Source of the DNA: Streptomyces noursei ATCC 11455
GTDB taxonomy: Bacteria > Actinomycetota > Actinomycetes > Streptomycetales > Streptomycetaceae
DNA length: 64,000 nt
Direction of reading: 5' to 3'
Assembly (NCBI RefSeq): GCF_001704275.1
Contig: NZ_CP011533.1
Location: forward strand, 5,952,001 to 6,016,000
The number at the start of each line of letters is the position of its first letter. Position 1 is the stretch's first letter. The notes beneath the pieces were generated by a model. That model did no database searches, was not told the origin of the DNA, and saw nothing but the letters and a program-made list of their open reading frames with translations. This document shows positions 9,445 to 19,668 of the stretch, piece after piece. The position numbers were made by a program, and so were the translations under genes.

Positions 9445-9448
<4 letters not shown>
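8492..9448 (-). CDS. hmgL: Hydroxymethylglutaryl-CoA lyase
   Basis: Cleaves 3-hydroxy-3-methylglutaryl-CoA into acetoacetate and acetyl-CoA, the last step of leucine catabolism. The 318 residues form a DRE-TIM-type barrel. The start motif EVGPRDGLQNE (28-38) gives the catalytic Arg/Asp, metal ligands are seen in HFHDTYGQAL (His225, His227), and the signature GGCPYAKSATGN supplies catalytic Cys258. Citramalate and homocitrate synthases share the fold but lack this Cys signature. The ATG overlaps the carboxylase stop (ATGA), with GAGGAGG upstream, so it is translationally coupled. Its presence gives the best clue that the adjacent carboxylase acts on 3-methylcrotonyl-CoA. Confidence 0.94.
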
Positions 9449-11520
<2,072 letters not shown>

Positions 11521-11528
11521 AGGTCCTC

Positions 11529-13169
11529 TCACATCCGGAAGACGCCGAAGGCCGGCGCTGCGTCGTCCCGCCCGGGCAGGGGGGCGTTGGCGCAGGCGGT
11601 CAGCGCCAGGCCGAGCACCTGGCGGGTCTGGAGCGGGTCGATGACGCCGTCGTCCCACAGCCGGGCGGTCGCGTAGTAGGCGTTGCCCTGGTTCTCGTAC
11701 TGGGCGCGGATCGGGTCCTTGAAGGCGGTCTCCTCCGCCGCGCTCCACTCCTCGCCGCGCGCCTCCAACTGGTCGCGCTTGACGGTGGCGAGGACGGACG
11801 CGGCCTGCTCGCCGCCCATCACCGAGATCTTGGCGTTGGGCCACATCCACAGGAAGCGGGGGGAGTAGGCGCGGCCGCACATCGAGTAGTTGCCCGCTCC
11901 GTAGGAGCCGCCGATGACGACGGTCAGCTTGGGGACGCGGGCGCAGGCGACCGCGGTGACCATCTTCGCGCCGTGCTTGGCGATGCCGCCGGCCTCGTAG
12001 TCCCGGCCGACCATGAAACCGGAGATGTTCTGGAGGAACAGCAGCGGGATGCCGCGCTGGTCGCACAGCTCGATGAAGTGGGCGCCCTTCTGGGCGGATT
12101 CGGAGAACAGGATGCCGTTGTTGGCGATGATCCCCACCGGGTGGCCGTGCACGTGGGCGAAGCCGGTGACCAGGGTGGTGCCGTACTCGGACTTGAACTC
12201 GGCGAAGCGGGAGCCGTCGACGATCCGGGCGATCACCTCGCGGACGTCGTAGGGCGTGCGGGAGTCCACCGGCACCGCGCCGTAGAGCCCGGCGGGGTCG
12301 ACCTTGGGCTCCTCGACGGGCCGGACGGACCAGGGCAGCGGCGGACGGTCGCCGAGGGTGGCGACGATGGTGCGGACGATCCGCAGGGCGTGCGCGTCGT
12401 CCTCCGCGAGGTGGTCGGTGACGCCGGAGGCGCGGGAGTGCACCTCGCCGCCGCCCAGTTCCTCGGCGCTGACCACCTCGCCGGTGGCGGCCTTCACCAG
12501 CGGGGGGCCGCCGAGGAAGATCGTGCCCTGGTCCCGCACGATCACCGCCTCGTCGCTCATCGCCGGGACGTAGGCGCCGCCGGCCGTGCAGGACCCGAGG
12601 ACCGCGGCGATCTGCGGGATGCGGGCGGCGGACATCCGGGCCTGGTTGTAGAAGATCCGCCCGAAGTGCTCGCGGTCGGGGAAGACCTCGTCCTGCATCG
12701 GCAGGAACGCGCCGCCGGAGTCGACGAGGTACAGGCACGGGAGGCGGTTCTCCAGCGCCACCTCCTGGGCGCGCAGGTGCTTCTTGACCGTCATCGGGTA
12801 GTACGTGCCGCCCTTGACGGTGGCGTCGTTGGCGATGATCAGGGTCTCCCGGCCGCTGACCCGGCCGATGCCGGCGATCACCCCGGCGGCCGGCGCGGCC
12901 CCGTCGTACATCCCGTCCGCCGCCAGCGGCGCCAGCTCCAGGAACGGGGAGCCGGGGTCCAGCAGCGTGTCCACCCGGTCACGGGGCAGCAGCTTGCCGC
13001 GGGCGGTGTGCCGGGCCCGGGCCTTCTCGCCGCCGCCCAGTCGGGCCGCGGCCAGCTTCTCGCGCAGTTGCCCGGACAGCTCGCGGTGCGCGGCCTCGTT
13101 GGCCCGCCAGGCGTCGGACGCCGGGTCGGCGGTGCTCGCCAGCACCGGTGCCTGCTCGATGGCCTCCAT
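11529..13169 (-). CDS. Acyl-CoA carboxylase carboxyltransferase (beta) subunit, probably methylcrotonyl-CoA type
   Basis: Transfers the carboxyl group from biotin to an acyl-CoA. The 546 residues show two crotonase-like carboxyltransferase halves. The N half has [16 protein letters not shown] and [13 protein letters not shown] with [13 protein letters not shown]. The C half has [30 protein letters not shown] and [19 protein letters not shown]. This pattern, with the MVG and [20 protein letters not shown] blocks, is that of methylcrotonyl-CoA carboxylases more than of propionyl-CoA carboxylases (inference from memory). It is the first gene of the leftward operon, facing the TetR gene across two palindromes. 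The ATG has a GAGGGGG run about 9 nt upstream. Confidence 0.93.
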   Translation of the reverse strand: MEAIEQAPVLASTADPASDAWRANEAAHRELSGQLREKLAAARLGGGEKARARHTARGKLLPRDRVDTLLDPGSPFLELAPLAADGMYDGAAPAAGVIAGIGRVSGRETLIIANDATVKGGTYYPMTVKKHLRAQEVALENRLPCLYLVDSGGAFLPMQDEVFPDREHFGRIFYNQARMSAARIPQIAAVLGSCTAGGAYVPAMSDEAVIVRDQGTIFLGGPPLVKAATGEVVSAEELGGGEVHSRASGVTDHLAEDDAHALRIVRTIVATLGDRPPLPWSVRPVEEPKVDPAGLYGAVPVDSRTPYDVREVIARIVDGSRFAEFKSEYGTTLVTGFAHVHGHPVGIIANNGILFSESAQKGAHFIELCDQRGIPLLFLQNISGFMVGRDYEAGGIAKHGAKMVTAVACARVPKLTVVIGGSYGAGNYSMCGRAYSPRFLWMWPNAKISVMGGEQAASVLATVKRDQLEARGEEWSAAEETAFKDPIRAQYENQGNAYYATARLWDDGVIDPLQTRQVLGLALTACANAPLPGRDDAAPAFGVFRM

Positions 13170-13235
13170 CGCTATGGGCCCCCTCGCTCGGTCGGCTGCC
13201 CGCCGGGTGCCGCGGGGTGTGTCCGGGGCCAGGCG

Positions 13236-13253
13236 GGTTAATGGGCGTTAACC
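13236..13253. promoter_or_regulatory. TetR-type operator, site 1
   Basis: Palindrome GGTTAATGGGCGTTAACC: perfect GGTTAA/TTAACC arms around 6 bp, in the 135-bp divergent region between the carboxylase operon and its TetR neighbour. It matches the reverse complement of site 2 at 16 of 18 positions. The two centres are 30 bp apart. Confidence 0.75.
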
Positions 13254-13265
13254 TCTTTCCCCTCA

Positions 13266-13283
13266 GGTTAACGACCACTAACC
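13266..13283. promoter_or_regulatory. TetR-type operator, site 2
   Basis: GGTTAACGACCACTAACC, an imperfect palindrome almost identical to site 1 when read on the other strand. It overlaps the likely -35 region (TTAACG, 13268-13273) of the TetR promoter, so occupancy would block autogenous transcription. Confidence 0.75.
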
Positions 13284-13291
13284 CGGCTGTC

Positions 13292-13297
13292 TACAAT
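13292..13297 (+). promoter_or_regulatory. -10 box of the TetR promoter, probably leaderless transcript
   Basis: TACAAT ends 7 nt before the ATG at 13305, no Shine-Dalgarno sequence is present, and a TTAACG -35-like hexamer lies 18 bp upstream inside operator site 2. The geometry predicts transcription starting at or next to the start codon. Confidence 0.6.
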
Positions 13298-13304
13298 CGA
13301 CGGC

Positions 13305-13961
13305 ATGAGCAATGCGCACGCCCCCGCCCCGACCAGCCGCCGCGAGCAGATCCTCAAGGAGGCCGCCCGGCTCTTCGCGGAGCGCGGCTTCCACGGCGTC
13401 GGCGTGGACGAGATAGGGGCGGCCGTGGGCATCTCCGGCCCCGGGCTCTACCGGCACTTCGCCGGCAAGGACGCGATGCTTGCCGAACTCCTCGTCGGGA
13501 TCAGCGAACGGCTGCTGGCCGGCGGCCGGATGCGGATCGAGGAGGGCGGCGAGAGCCCCCCGGCGGTGCTCGACGCGCTGATCGACGGGCACATCGACTT
13601 CGCGCTCGACGACCGCCCCCTGATCACCCTGCACGACCGCGAGCTGGACCGCCTGCGGGAGGCCGACCGCAAGCGGGTGCGGCAGCTCCAGCGGCAGTAC
13701 GTCGAGCTGTGGGTGGAGGTCGTCCGGCAGGTCCACCCCGAGTCGGCGGAGTCCGAGGTGCGGGCCGCCGTGCACGCGGTCTTCGGGCTGCTGAACTCCA
13801 CCCCGCACCTGGGCCGTCCGGGTTCGCTCCCGGGCCGCGCGGAGATGGCGCGGCTGCTGCACCGGCTGGCGCTGGGGGCGTTCGGGGCGGTGGACGCGGA
13901 GGTGGCGGTGGCCGCGCCGGTGGCCGTGGAGGGCGTCGCGGCGTCCCGCCGGGCGGGCTGA
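13305..13961 (+). CDS. TetR-family repressor of the acyl-CoA catabolic genes
   Basis: DNA-binding regulator, 218 aa. Residues about 11-57 form the TetR N-terminal HTH domain (REQILKEAARLFAERGFHG ... VGISGPGLYRHFAGKDAML). The remaining helical domain is the ligand pocket and dimer interface, with an Ala/Val-rich end. It is divergent to the carboxylase operon and followed by a rightward acyl-CoA dehydrogenase and thioesterase. The paired palindromes between the two arms are the natural binding sites, so I infer autoregulation plus control of the leftward operon, with an acyl-CoA or acid as likely inducer. Start ATG 13305: TACAAT box 7 nt away and no ribosome site, consistent with a leaderless mRNA. 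Confidence 0.9.
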   Translation: MSNAHAPAPTSRREQILKEAARLFAERGFHGVGVDEIGAAVGISGPGLYRHFAGKDAMLAELLVGISERLLAGGRMRIEEGGESPPAVLDALIDGHIDFALDDRPLITLHDRELDRLREADRKRVRQLQRQYVELWVEVVRQVHPESAESEVRAAVHAVFGLLNSTPHLGRPGSLPGRAEMARLLHRLALGAFGAVDAEVAVAAPVAVEGVAASRRAG

Positions 13962-14105
13962 GTGACACGTCCCGCCGGGCCCGTCGCCCACCGCTTCCGC
14001 GGTCGGCCGCGGGCCCGTCCCACCTCTGGACAGCTTTGGTGACCGGCGGGTAGCTTTCGCTGAGCAAACGCTTAGCCAAGCAGGGTGGCGAAGGAGGCCG
14101 AGGGC

Positions 14106-15263
14106 ATGCGCCGGACGGTGTTCAACGAGGATCACGAGGCGTTCCGGGAGACCATACGCGCCTTCATCGAGGCCGAGGTCGTACCGGTCTACGACGACTG
14201 GTGCGCCGCCGGCCAGGCGCCCCGCGACTTCTACTACAAGCTCGCCGAGCTGGGCATCTTCGGCATCCGTGTGCCCGAGGAGTTCGGCGGCGCCGGCATC
14301 GACTCGCACAAGTTCGAGGCCGTGATCTACGAGGAGACCGCCCGCGCCGGCGTCAGCTTCGGCGGTTCCGGCGTCCATGTGCTGCTCGGCCTGCCGTACC
14401 TCCAGATGCTCGCCACCGAGGAGCAGCAAAAGCGCTATCTGCCCAAGTTCGTCTCCGGCGAGGAGATGTGGGCCCTGGCGATGACCGAGCCGGGCACCGG
14501 CTCCGACGTCGCCGGCATGAAGACCACCGCCAAGCTCTCCGCCGACGGCACCCACTACGTCCTCAACGGCGCCAAGACCTTCATCACCGGCGGCGTGCAC
14601 GCCGACCGCGTCATCGTCTGCGCCCGCACCTCCGCTCCCCGCGAGGACGACCGCCGCTTCGGCATCTCCCTCTTCGCCGTCGACACGAAGTCCGAGGGCT
14701 ACTCGATCGGCCGCAAGCTCGACAAGCTCGGCCTGAAGGTCTCCGACACCGCCGAGCTGGCCTTCGTCGACGTCAAGGTGCCCGTCGAGGACCTGCTCGG
14801 CGAGGAGAACAAGGGCTTCTCCTACCTCGGCCAGAACCTGCCCTCCGAGCGCTGGGGCATCGCCTTCGGCGCGTACGCGCAGGCCAAGGCCGCCGTCCGG
14901 TTCGCGCAGCAGTACGTGCAGGAGCGCACCGTCTTCGGCAAGACCGTCGCCTCCTTCCAGAACACCAAGTTCGAACTGGCCGCCTGCCAGGCCGAGGTGG
15001 ACGCCGCCGAGGCCGTCGCCGACCGCGCCCTGGAGGCCCTGGACGCCGGTGAGCTGACCGCGGCCGAGGCGGCCTCCGCCAAGCTCTTCTGCACCGAGGT
15101 CGCCCACCGCGTCATCGACCGCTGCCTCCAACTCCACGGCGGCTACGGCTTCATGAACGAGTACCCGATCGCCCGCCTCTACGCCGACAACCGCGTCAAC
15201 CGCATCTACGGCGGCACCAGCGAGGTCATGAAGTCCATCATCGCCAAGTCCATGGGCCTGTAA
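14106..15263 (+). CDS. Acyl-CoA dehydrogenase (long-chain/isovaleryl-like active site)
   Basis: FAD acyl-CoA dehydrogenase of 385 aa. Signatures: ALAMTEPGTGSDVAGM, YVLNGAKTFITGG, RFGISLFAVD and C-terminal LHGGYGFMNEYPIARLYAD. The usual C-terminal Glu of short/medium-chain enzymes is Gly here (RIYGGTSEVMKS). A Glu is present at the alternative helix position in NLPSERWGIA (Glu248), as in isovaleryl- and long-chain acyl-CoA dehydrogenases. It therefore differs mechanistically from the paralogue at 7330-8484 and probably uses a different substrate. Start: an upstream GTG at 14085 is in frame, but AAGGAGG lies 8 nt before ATG 14106, which decides for the shorter form. It follows the TetR gene by 144 nt and precedes tesB by 21 nt. 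Confidence 0.93.
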   Translation: MRRTVFNEDHEAFRETIRAFIEAEVVPVYDDWCAAGQAPRDFYYKLAELGIFGIRVPEEFGGAGIDSHKFEAVIYEETARAGVSFGGSGVHVLLGLPYLQMLATEEQQKRYLPKFVSGEEMWALAMTEPGTGSDVAGMKTTAKLSADGTHYVLNGAKTFITGGVHADRVIVCARTSAPREDDRRFGISLFAVDTKSEGYSIGRKLDKLGLKVSDTAELAFVDVKVPVEDLLGEENKGFSYLGQNLPSERWGIAFGAYAQAKAAVRFAQQYVQERTVFGKTVASFQNTKFELAACQAEVDAAEAVADRALEALDAGELTAAEAASAKLFCTEVAHRVIDRCLQLHGGYGFMNEYPIARLYADNRVNRIYGGTSEVMKSIIAKSMGL

Positions 15264-15284
15264 GGGCGCGAGGGCCGCACGCAC

Positions 15285-16181
15285 GTGAACGACGCACTGC
15301 AGTCGCTGCTCGATCTGCTCGCCCTGGAGCGGATCGAGCAGGACATCTTCCGCGGCCTGAGCCGCGCCTCGGTCGTGCCCCGGGTCTTCGGCGGCCAGGT
15401 CGCCGCGCAGGCACTGGTCGCGGCCGGCCGCACGGTCCCGGCAGACCGTCCGCCGCACTCCCTCCACGCCTACTTCCTCCGCCCCGGCGACCCCGGTGCA
15501 CCCATCGTCTACACCGTCGACCGCATCCGCGACGGCCGCTCCTTCACCACGCGCCGCGTCGTCGCCGTCCAGCACGGCAAACCGATCTTCCACCTCACCG
15601 CGTCCTTCCACGCGCAGGAGGAGGCGGCGCTGGAGCACCAGGAGCCGATGCCGGCCGCGCCGGATCCGCTGGAGCTGCCCACCGCCGCCGAGATGCTGCC
15701 CCGGCACGCCGCCGAGGGGTTCCTCACCCCGGACGTCGCCGAGCGGCTCCTGGAGGCCCGCGCCGCGATCGACCTGCGGTACGTCGACGAGCCGCCCTAC
15801 GTCACCGTCGGGCAGCCGCGCGAGCCCCGCTCCCAGGTCTGGTTCCGCACCCACGGCAAGCTCGACGACGACGGCGAGATCCCCCGCCCGCTGCTCGACG
15901 TCTGCCTGGTCACCTACGTCTCCGACATGACGCTGCTGGACTCGATCCTGCTGGCGCACGGCCGCGGCGGCTGGGCGGTGGGCGACGTGGTCGGCGCGAG
16001 CCTGGACCACGCGATGTGGTTCCACCGCCCGCTGCGCGCCGACGAGTGGCTGCTCTACGACCAGGAGTCGCCCACCGCCCGGGCCGGGCGGGGCCTGGGC
16101 CAGGGCCGCATCTTCACCGCCGACGGGCAGTTGGTGGTGTCGGTGATCCAGGAGGGGGTTGTGCGGGTGCCGCGGGTGTAG
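15285..16181 (+). CDS. tesB: Acyl-CoA thioesterase II
   Basis: Double-hotdog thioesterase hydrolysing medium/long-chain acyl-CoA to free acid and CoA in the cytosol. The 298 aa match TesB length. The N-terminal hotdog has RVFGGQVAAQALVAA and HSLHAYFLRPGD. The C-terminal hotdog has YVSDMTLLDS, ASLDHAMWFHRPLRADEWLLY and VSVIQEGVVR. By alignment with E. coli TesB from memory, the catalytic triad maps to Asp214, Ser239 (Thr in E. coli) and Gln289. GTG start 21 nt after the dehydrogenase stop, with a weak GAGGGC ribosome site; co-transcription is likely. It may relieve acyl-CoA overload during fatty or branched-acid catabolism. Confidence 0.93.
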   Translation: MNDALQSLLDLLALERIEQDIFRGLSRASVVPRVFGGQVAAQALVAAGRTVPADRPPHSLHAYFLRPGDPGAPIVYTVDRIRDGRSFTTRRVVAVQHGKPIFHLTASFHAQEEAALEHQEPMPAAPDPLELPTAAEMLPRHAAEGFLTPDVAERLLEARAAIDLRYVDEPPYVTVGQPREPRSQVWFRTHGKLDDDGEIPRPLLDVCLVTYVSDMTLLDSILLAHGRGGWAVGDVVGASLDHAMWFHRPLRADEWLLYDQESPTARAGRGLGQGRIFTADGQLVVSVIQEGVVRVPRV

Positions 16182-16218
16182 GGATGGCTTGCGGCTACGG
16201 GTGCCATTGCCCCTAGGG

Positions 16219-16409
16219 CATGGCACCCCCGCCACCCCCGCACCACCCCCCACCCACCACCCACCCCCCGCCACCCCCCCACCCACCCCCCGCCACCCCG
16301 CCACCACCCCGCCACCCACCCCCGCCACCCACCCGCCACCCACCCCCGCCACCCACCCCGCCACCCCACCCCCGCCACCCACCCCGCCACCCACCCCCGC
16401 CACCCAGGG
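16219..16409 (+). repeat. C-rich/G-rich low-complexity tract (CCACCC/CCGCCACCC repeats)
   Basis: About 190 bp built almost wholly of C and A with isolated G, in irregular CCACCC and CCCGCCACC units. The lower strand is therefore runs of GGGTGGG/GGGGGTGG and can form G-quadruplexes or triplex DNA. It sits directly after tesB at the border of the lower-GC accessory segment. Open frames through it are Pro/His-rich artefacts. Confidence 0.85.
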
Positions 16410-16421
16410 CCGACCGGCGAG

Positions 16422-17553
16422 GTGGTGGATTCGGTGGAAGTTGCCGCGGTCCTGGCGCTGGGCGACTACTGGGGGAAGCGAAACCTGCGCTACTCGGGTG
16501 TAGCAGTCCTCCTGGGGGTCGGCACCGTAGCGGTCACGGATCTGATGTTTCTGGTCGTCCAGATCGAAGGCGGGGACTACACGCCGTTTCTCTGGCTATG
16601 GATCGGCCTGGCGGTCTGGGCGATCTGGGCGCTGTGGACGCTTACCCGACAGCGGGTATGGCGAGGGATTCCACATCCCAAGGGTGTCGCGCTGAGCGTT
16701 GTGGTCTCCGGTGCCATCGGAGTCGCGAGTCTGGGCTATTCACAGCTCTATGTTCCGTACACCACTCCCGTAAGAATTCCGTTCGCAATCTCGTTCGGCG
16801 ATCCCACTATGAGCGCGGACGGGTCCCTGCTCCACGTTCCGGTGCACTTCACAATCCGCAACACCGGATCGGTGAGTGCATTCGTCCTGGGTGCGTCCTG
16901 GGTGGCTCTGGGCTCTCCGACCAGGTTCGACGCCAAGGGCAGCACGATGAGAGATTGGAAGAGGGATGTGGCACGTGGGGCTGCAACAGTGAGACATGTC
17001 GTCTTCTATCCCTCTCACATGCGCTGCTCCCGTTACACACCCGGGCGCTTCGGTGGATCCGGGCGCCGAGCCCGCATCGGAGAGAATCATCGACGTACCG
17101 CTGAGGTCTGGCCTCGACCGGGTTAACGTCATCACATACTTCGGCTTCACCAGGGGTGACAAATGTACAGCGGGGAGCAGCCACCCCGATTCTGGCGAAT
17201 TCTCCTGGGAAACGACATCAGGTGACATGCGGCACACGCGCGACGCGCCCAAATGGCTCGCGCAACCTGGTGACGAGTTCTCTCGCTATCACGCAGAAAT
17301 TCACCGCAGCAGCGAGATGTTGAACCTGACGCACGCCACCGAATATGCGAACGCGTGGTGGGTGATTCCGCGATGGCGCGAGGGAGCAAGTTTCGCGAAG
17401 GGGGACACCCAACCCTTTATGGACGTAGAGATCTCACTCGACCCGGAAGGGCAGGTCCTGAGCCAGTCCGTAAACGATTCGTGTGGAGTGGCATTGATCG
17501 CCCGACAGGCTGAAGCAACGGTCGATCAGTTCCTGAAGGCGGCAAGGAAGTAG
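16422..17553 (+). pseudogene. Membrane-anchored hypothetical protein, frameshifted into two overlapping frames
   Basis: Frame 1 (GTG 16422 to stop 17126) encodes three hydrophobic segments (near residues 24-47, 57-73 and 88-108) followed by an extracytoplasmic-looking domain beginning LYVPYTTPVRIPF. Near 17030 this frame degrades into Arg-rich nonsense. A second frame (formally ATG 16996 to 17553) continues plausible protein from about HPGASVDPGAEPASERIID through DRVNVITYFGF to the end. Frame 2 has a stop just upstream of its ATG and no ribosome site, so two independent genes are unlikely. One extra base near 17030-17040 would explain the break. It may be a real pseudogene or a base-call error. 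I do not recognise the family. Codon choice is less GC-biased than in the flanking core genes. Confidence 0.6.
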
Positions 17554-17563
17554 CGGCTGCGCT

Positions 17564-17595
17564 CCCAGGCGCCTGGGTACGATGAGGCACCTCAT
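17564..17595 (+). terminator. Two short palindromes after the frameshifted gene
   Basis: CCCAGGCGCCTGGG (perfect, no loop) is followed 4 nt later by ATGAGGCACCTCAT (6-bp arms, 2-nt spacer). They lie between convergent genes and may act as terminator or protein-binding sites. Confidence 0.4.
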
Positions 17596-17682
17596 ACCTG
17601 ACGGCTCGCCATAGGGCACGTCTTAGTCCCCCTATGCCCGCTGGCCCCAGCCGGTCGGGGCGGGGCCAGGAGCCTCTCGTCT

Positions 17683-17889
17683 TCAATGGAAGTCGTCGGC
17701 AGCAAGGCGCTCGGCACGACTCCGACTCACCGTTAACGCGGTCGGGTCCGCCACCGGCCATTCCGCCATTCCCGGCCTCCGCAGATATGGGATGCCTTGG
17801 CGGATGTCGGTCACGACAGCCAGCCGCCCCGGGGCGTATTCGACCTCATCTCCGACTTCCGCCAGTTTCTTGAGCTTCCCGGAACTCAC
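17683..17889 (-). CDS. Small conserved Streptomyces-type protein, downstream partner of the zinc-ribbon gene
   Basis: 68-residue acidic, soluble protein: GKLKKLAEVGDEVEYAPGR then AVVTDIRQGIPYLRRPG and a C-terminal ADPTALTVSRSRAERLA. The VGDEVEYAPGR...VVTDIR pattern suggests a small beta-barrel (KOW/SH3-like) fold, by inference only. The GTG at 17889 overlaps the stop of the upstream gene (GTGA) and has GGAGG 8 nt before it, fixing a start much shorter than the longest open frame. I recall similar small proteins beside HTH regulators in Streptomyces accessory regions, but no function is known. Confidence 0.65.
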   Translation of the reverse strand: MSSGKLKKLAEVGDEVEYAPGRLAVVTDIRQGIPYLRRPGMAEWPVADPTALTVSRSRAERLAADDFH

Positions 17890-18209
17890 AGCGTGGCCTC
17901 CGAGCTTGCGGGGACGCCGAGCAGGGCGACGCACGACCGGCAGGCATGTCGTCCGTCGGGACCGCTGACCTTCTCCCGCGCCAGGCTGTAGACGCAGTGG
18001 CAGCAGGGGCATGCATTGCCCGTGATTTCGTCGACCGTCCACGTCCTCAGGGAGGGGACGGCGTCCCATCCGGCTGGGCCGCCCTGCTGACGGCGGAATG
18101 CGCTGGCCTCAGGCGGCAGGAGGTCGGCGTCGGTCCGTAAGGCGTGTGCCGAACGAGGGGGTGGAGCGGCGTTGGCGAGGGCGCGGCGAGCGGTTGAGTC
18201 AGTCGACAT
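17886..18209 (-). CDS. Small putative zinc-ribbon protein
   Basis: 107-residue protein with a CPCCHC ... CRSC arrangement (residues about 67-92), likely one structural zinc site. The rest is polar and Ala-rich. It is divergent from the HTH-TPR regulator at 18385, with a 175-bp shared control region, and coupled by GTGA overlap to the 68-residue gene. A DNA- or protein-binding accessory role of the regulator module is inferred. No enzyme motif is seen. Confidence 0.6.
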   Translation of the reverse strand: MSTDSTARRALANAAPPPRSAHALRTDADLLPPEASAFRRQQGGPAGWDAVPSLRTWTVDEITGNACPCCHCVYSLAREKVSGPDGRHACRSCVALLGVPASSEATL

Positions 18210-18384
18210 CGTGGTTCAGTCCTCCAGGCGCTGCTGACGCGGGCACAGTCGGCTTGCGACCAGCTAACGCCGCGCCGGGGTGAGGCGATTAGGGAGATTG
18301 AGCGACTCCTTCACTCCGTTTCCTAGGGCGATTTGGCCAGTCCTTTAGCTGGCGACGCGGTGATCGCCGGACTACCGTGCGTAC

Positions 18385-19668
18385 ATGAATGCCTCGCGGA
18401 ACACAGTGCTTGAGGCTTGGATGAAGGAGCACGGCTACAGCTCCAACTCGCTGGCCGAGGCGGTGAATTCAGCGGTCGGTGACCTCACGGGGAGGGTCGG
18501 AGGGCTGGACGGCTCGTCGATCCGTGACTGGAAGGCGGGCCGGGTACGGTGGCCCAAGTCGGCGACCCGGGTCGCGCTGGAGAAGGTCACCGGCCTGGCT
18601 GCCACCGCTTTAGGGTTCGTACCGCGGGGCGGCGCCCCGTCGCCCGCGCCCGAACCGCCACCGGAGGACGCCGTGGAACGTCGTCGATTCCTTGCAGCCG
18701 GGACGGCCTGGGCCGCTGCCTCGGCCACACCCGCGTCCGCCTCCAGCCATCGCATCGGAACAAGTGACGTCGTCCGGCTCCAGCAACGCTTTACCGAGAT
18801 CATCGTGAGCGACCACCGTCATGGCGGCCGACTCGGCATCGAGCAGAAAGCTGCGGCGCTCGCCGGTGAGGCCCTGGCCTTGCAGAACTCCGGGAGCGCG
18901 AGCCAGCGGGTCCGTGCTCACGTCTACGGTTGCGCGGCGGCATTCCGGTCCTCCGCGATGTGGGCGGCCATCGACGGTCGGCGTTACGCAGACGCGATCG
19001 GTCACATGCGGGAAGCCCAGATCCTTGCCGAATTGGCTGCCGATCCGGCCATCAAGTTCAGAATTTGGTCACACGCCGGGACGCTGTACCGGCACATGGG
19101 GCGCCCAGCCGAAGCCCTGGCTGCAAACGACGTTGCCCGAAGCCTGTCCATCACGCGTCGCGATCCACTGTTCGCTTCCCTCGCTCTGGCCAGGCAGGCT
19201 GCCATTCAAGGCGTAGCTGGAAATGCCTCGGCTACCCGGCGCGGCTTCGGTCAGGCCCAGGATGCTATGGAGCGCGCCGATCCCAGTGCCGATCGTCCCG
19301 TATGGATGACCTCGTTCTACGACCGGGCGGAGCTGGATTCCCTTGCGCTCACCGGGTACCTGGCACTCGGCGAATACGAGACGGCCGAAGCGCATGCGCA
19401 CAGGTGTCTGGCGGCTCTCCGCCCGCACATGCAGAGGTCGAAGGCCATTGCCAGTACTCGCTTGGCATGCGCCCAACTTGGCCAAGGTGACCTGGAACCG
19501 GCTGTTGCCACCGCCATGTCGATCTCCGCCGATATTGCGGCCCACCACCCGCGGGTCGCCCAGATGCTCCGCGGTTTCAACACCAAGATTCACGCCCTGG
19601 CGCCGGGCAGTTCGGCCGCCCGCCAGTGGAGCCAGTGCACGCACGCCACCCGGAAGGAATCGGTATGA
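18385..19668 (+). CDS. HTH-TPR transcriptional regulator
   Basis: 427-residue protein. Residues 1-80 form an atypical helix-turn-helix (EAWMKEHGYSSNSLAEAVN ... SSIRDWKAGRVRWPK), resembling XRE-like domains of actinomycete regulators. From about residue 125 to the end the chain is a series of helical repeats of TPR type (for example AHVYGCAAAFRSSAMWAAID, AGTLYRHMGRPAEALAAND, AELDSLALTGYLALGEYETAEAH), a usual peptide- or protein-binding sensor. Oddly, residues 99-120 look like a Tat signal (RRRFLAAGTAWAAASATP) although they follow a DNA-binding domain; export is improbable. The last codons overlap the GNAT start (ATGA), so the acetyltransferase is its translationally coupled partner. Lower GC at third positions supports horizontal acquisition of this region. 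Confidence 0.8.
   Translation: MNASRNTVLEAWMKEHGYSSNSLAEAVNSAVGDLTGRVGGLDGSSIRDWKAGRVRWPKSATRVALEKVTGLAATALGFVPRGGAPSPAPEPPPEDAVERRRFLAAGTAWAAASATPASASSHRIGTSDVVRLQQRFTEIIVSDHRHGGRLGIEQKAAALAGEALALQNSGSASQRVRAHVYGCAAAFRSSAMWAAIDGRRYADAIGHMREAQILAELAADPAIKFRIWSHAGTLYRHMGRPAEALAANDVARSLSITRRDPLFASLALARQAAIQGVAGNASATRRGFGQAQDAMERADPSADRPVWMTSFYDRAELDSLALTGYLALGEYETAEAHAHRCLAALRPHMQRSKAIASTRLACAQLGQGDLEPAVATAMSISADIAAHHPRVAQMLRGFNTKIHALAPGSSAARQWSQCTHATRKESV

Noticed and set aside
14085..14105. GTG start seven codons upstream for the second acyl-CoA dehydrogenase
   Set aside because: The AAGGAGG ribosome site lies between the two and is correctly spaced only for ATG 14106.
13278..16403. 1041-codon leftward frame across tetR, acyl-CoA dehydrogenase and tesB
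   Set aside because: Antisense shadow of three genes with clear family motifs.
16996..17553. Independent gene of 185 codons
   Set aside because: No ribosome site, a stop immediately upstream, and its sequence reads as the continuation of the preceding frame.
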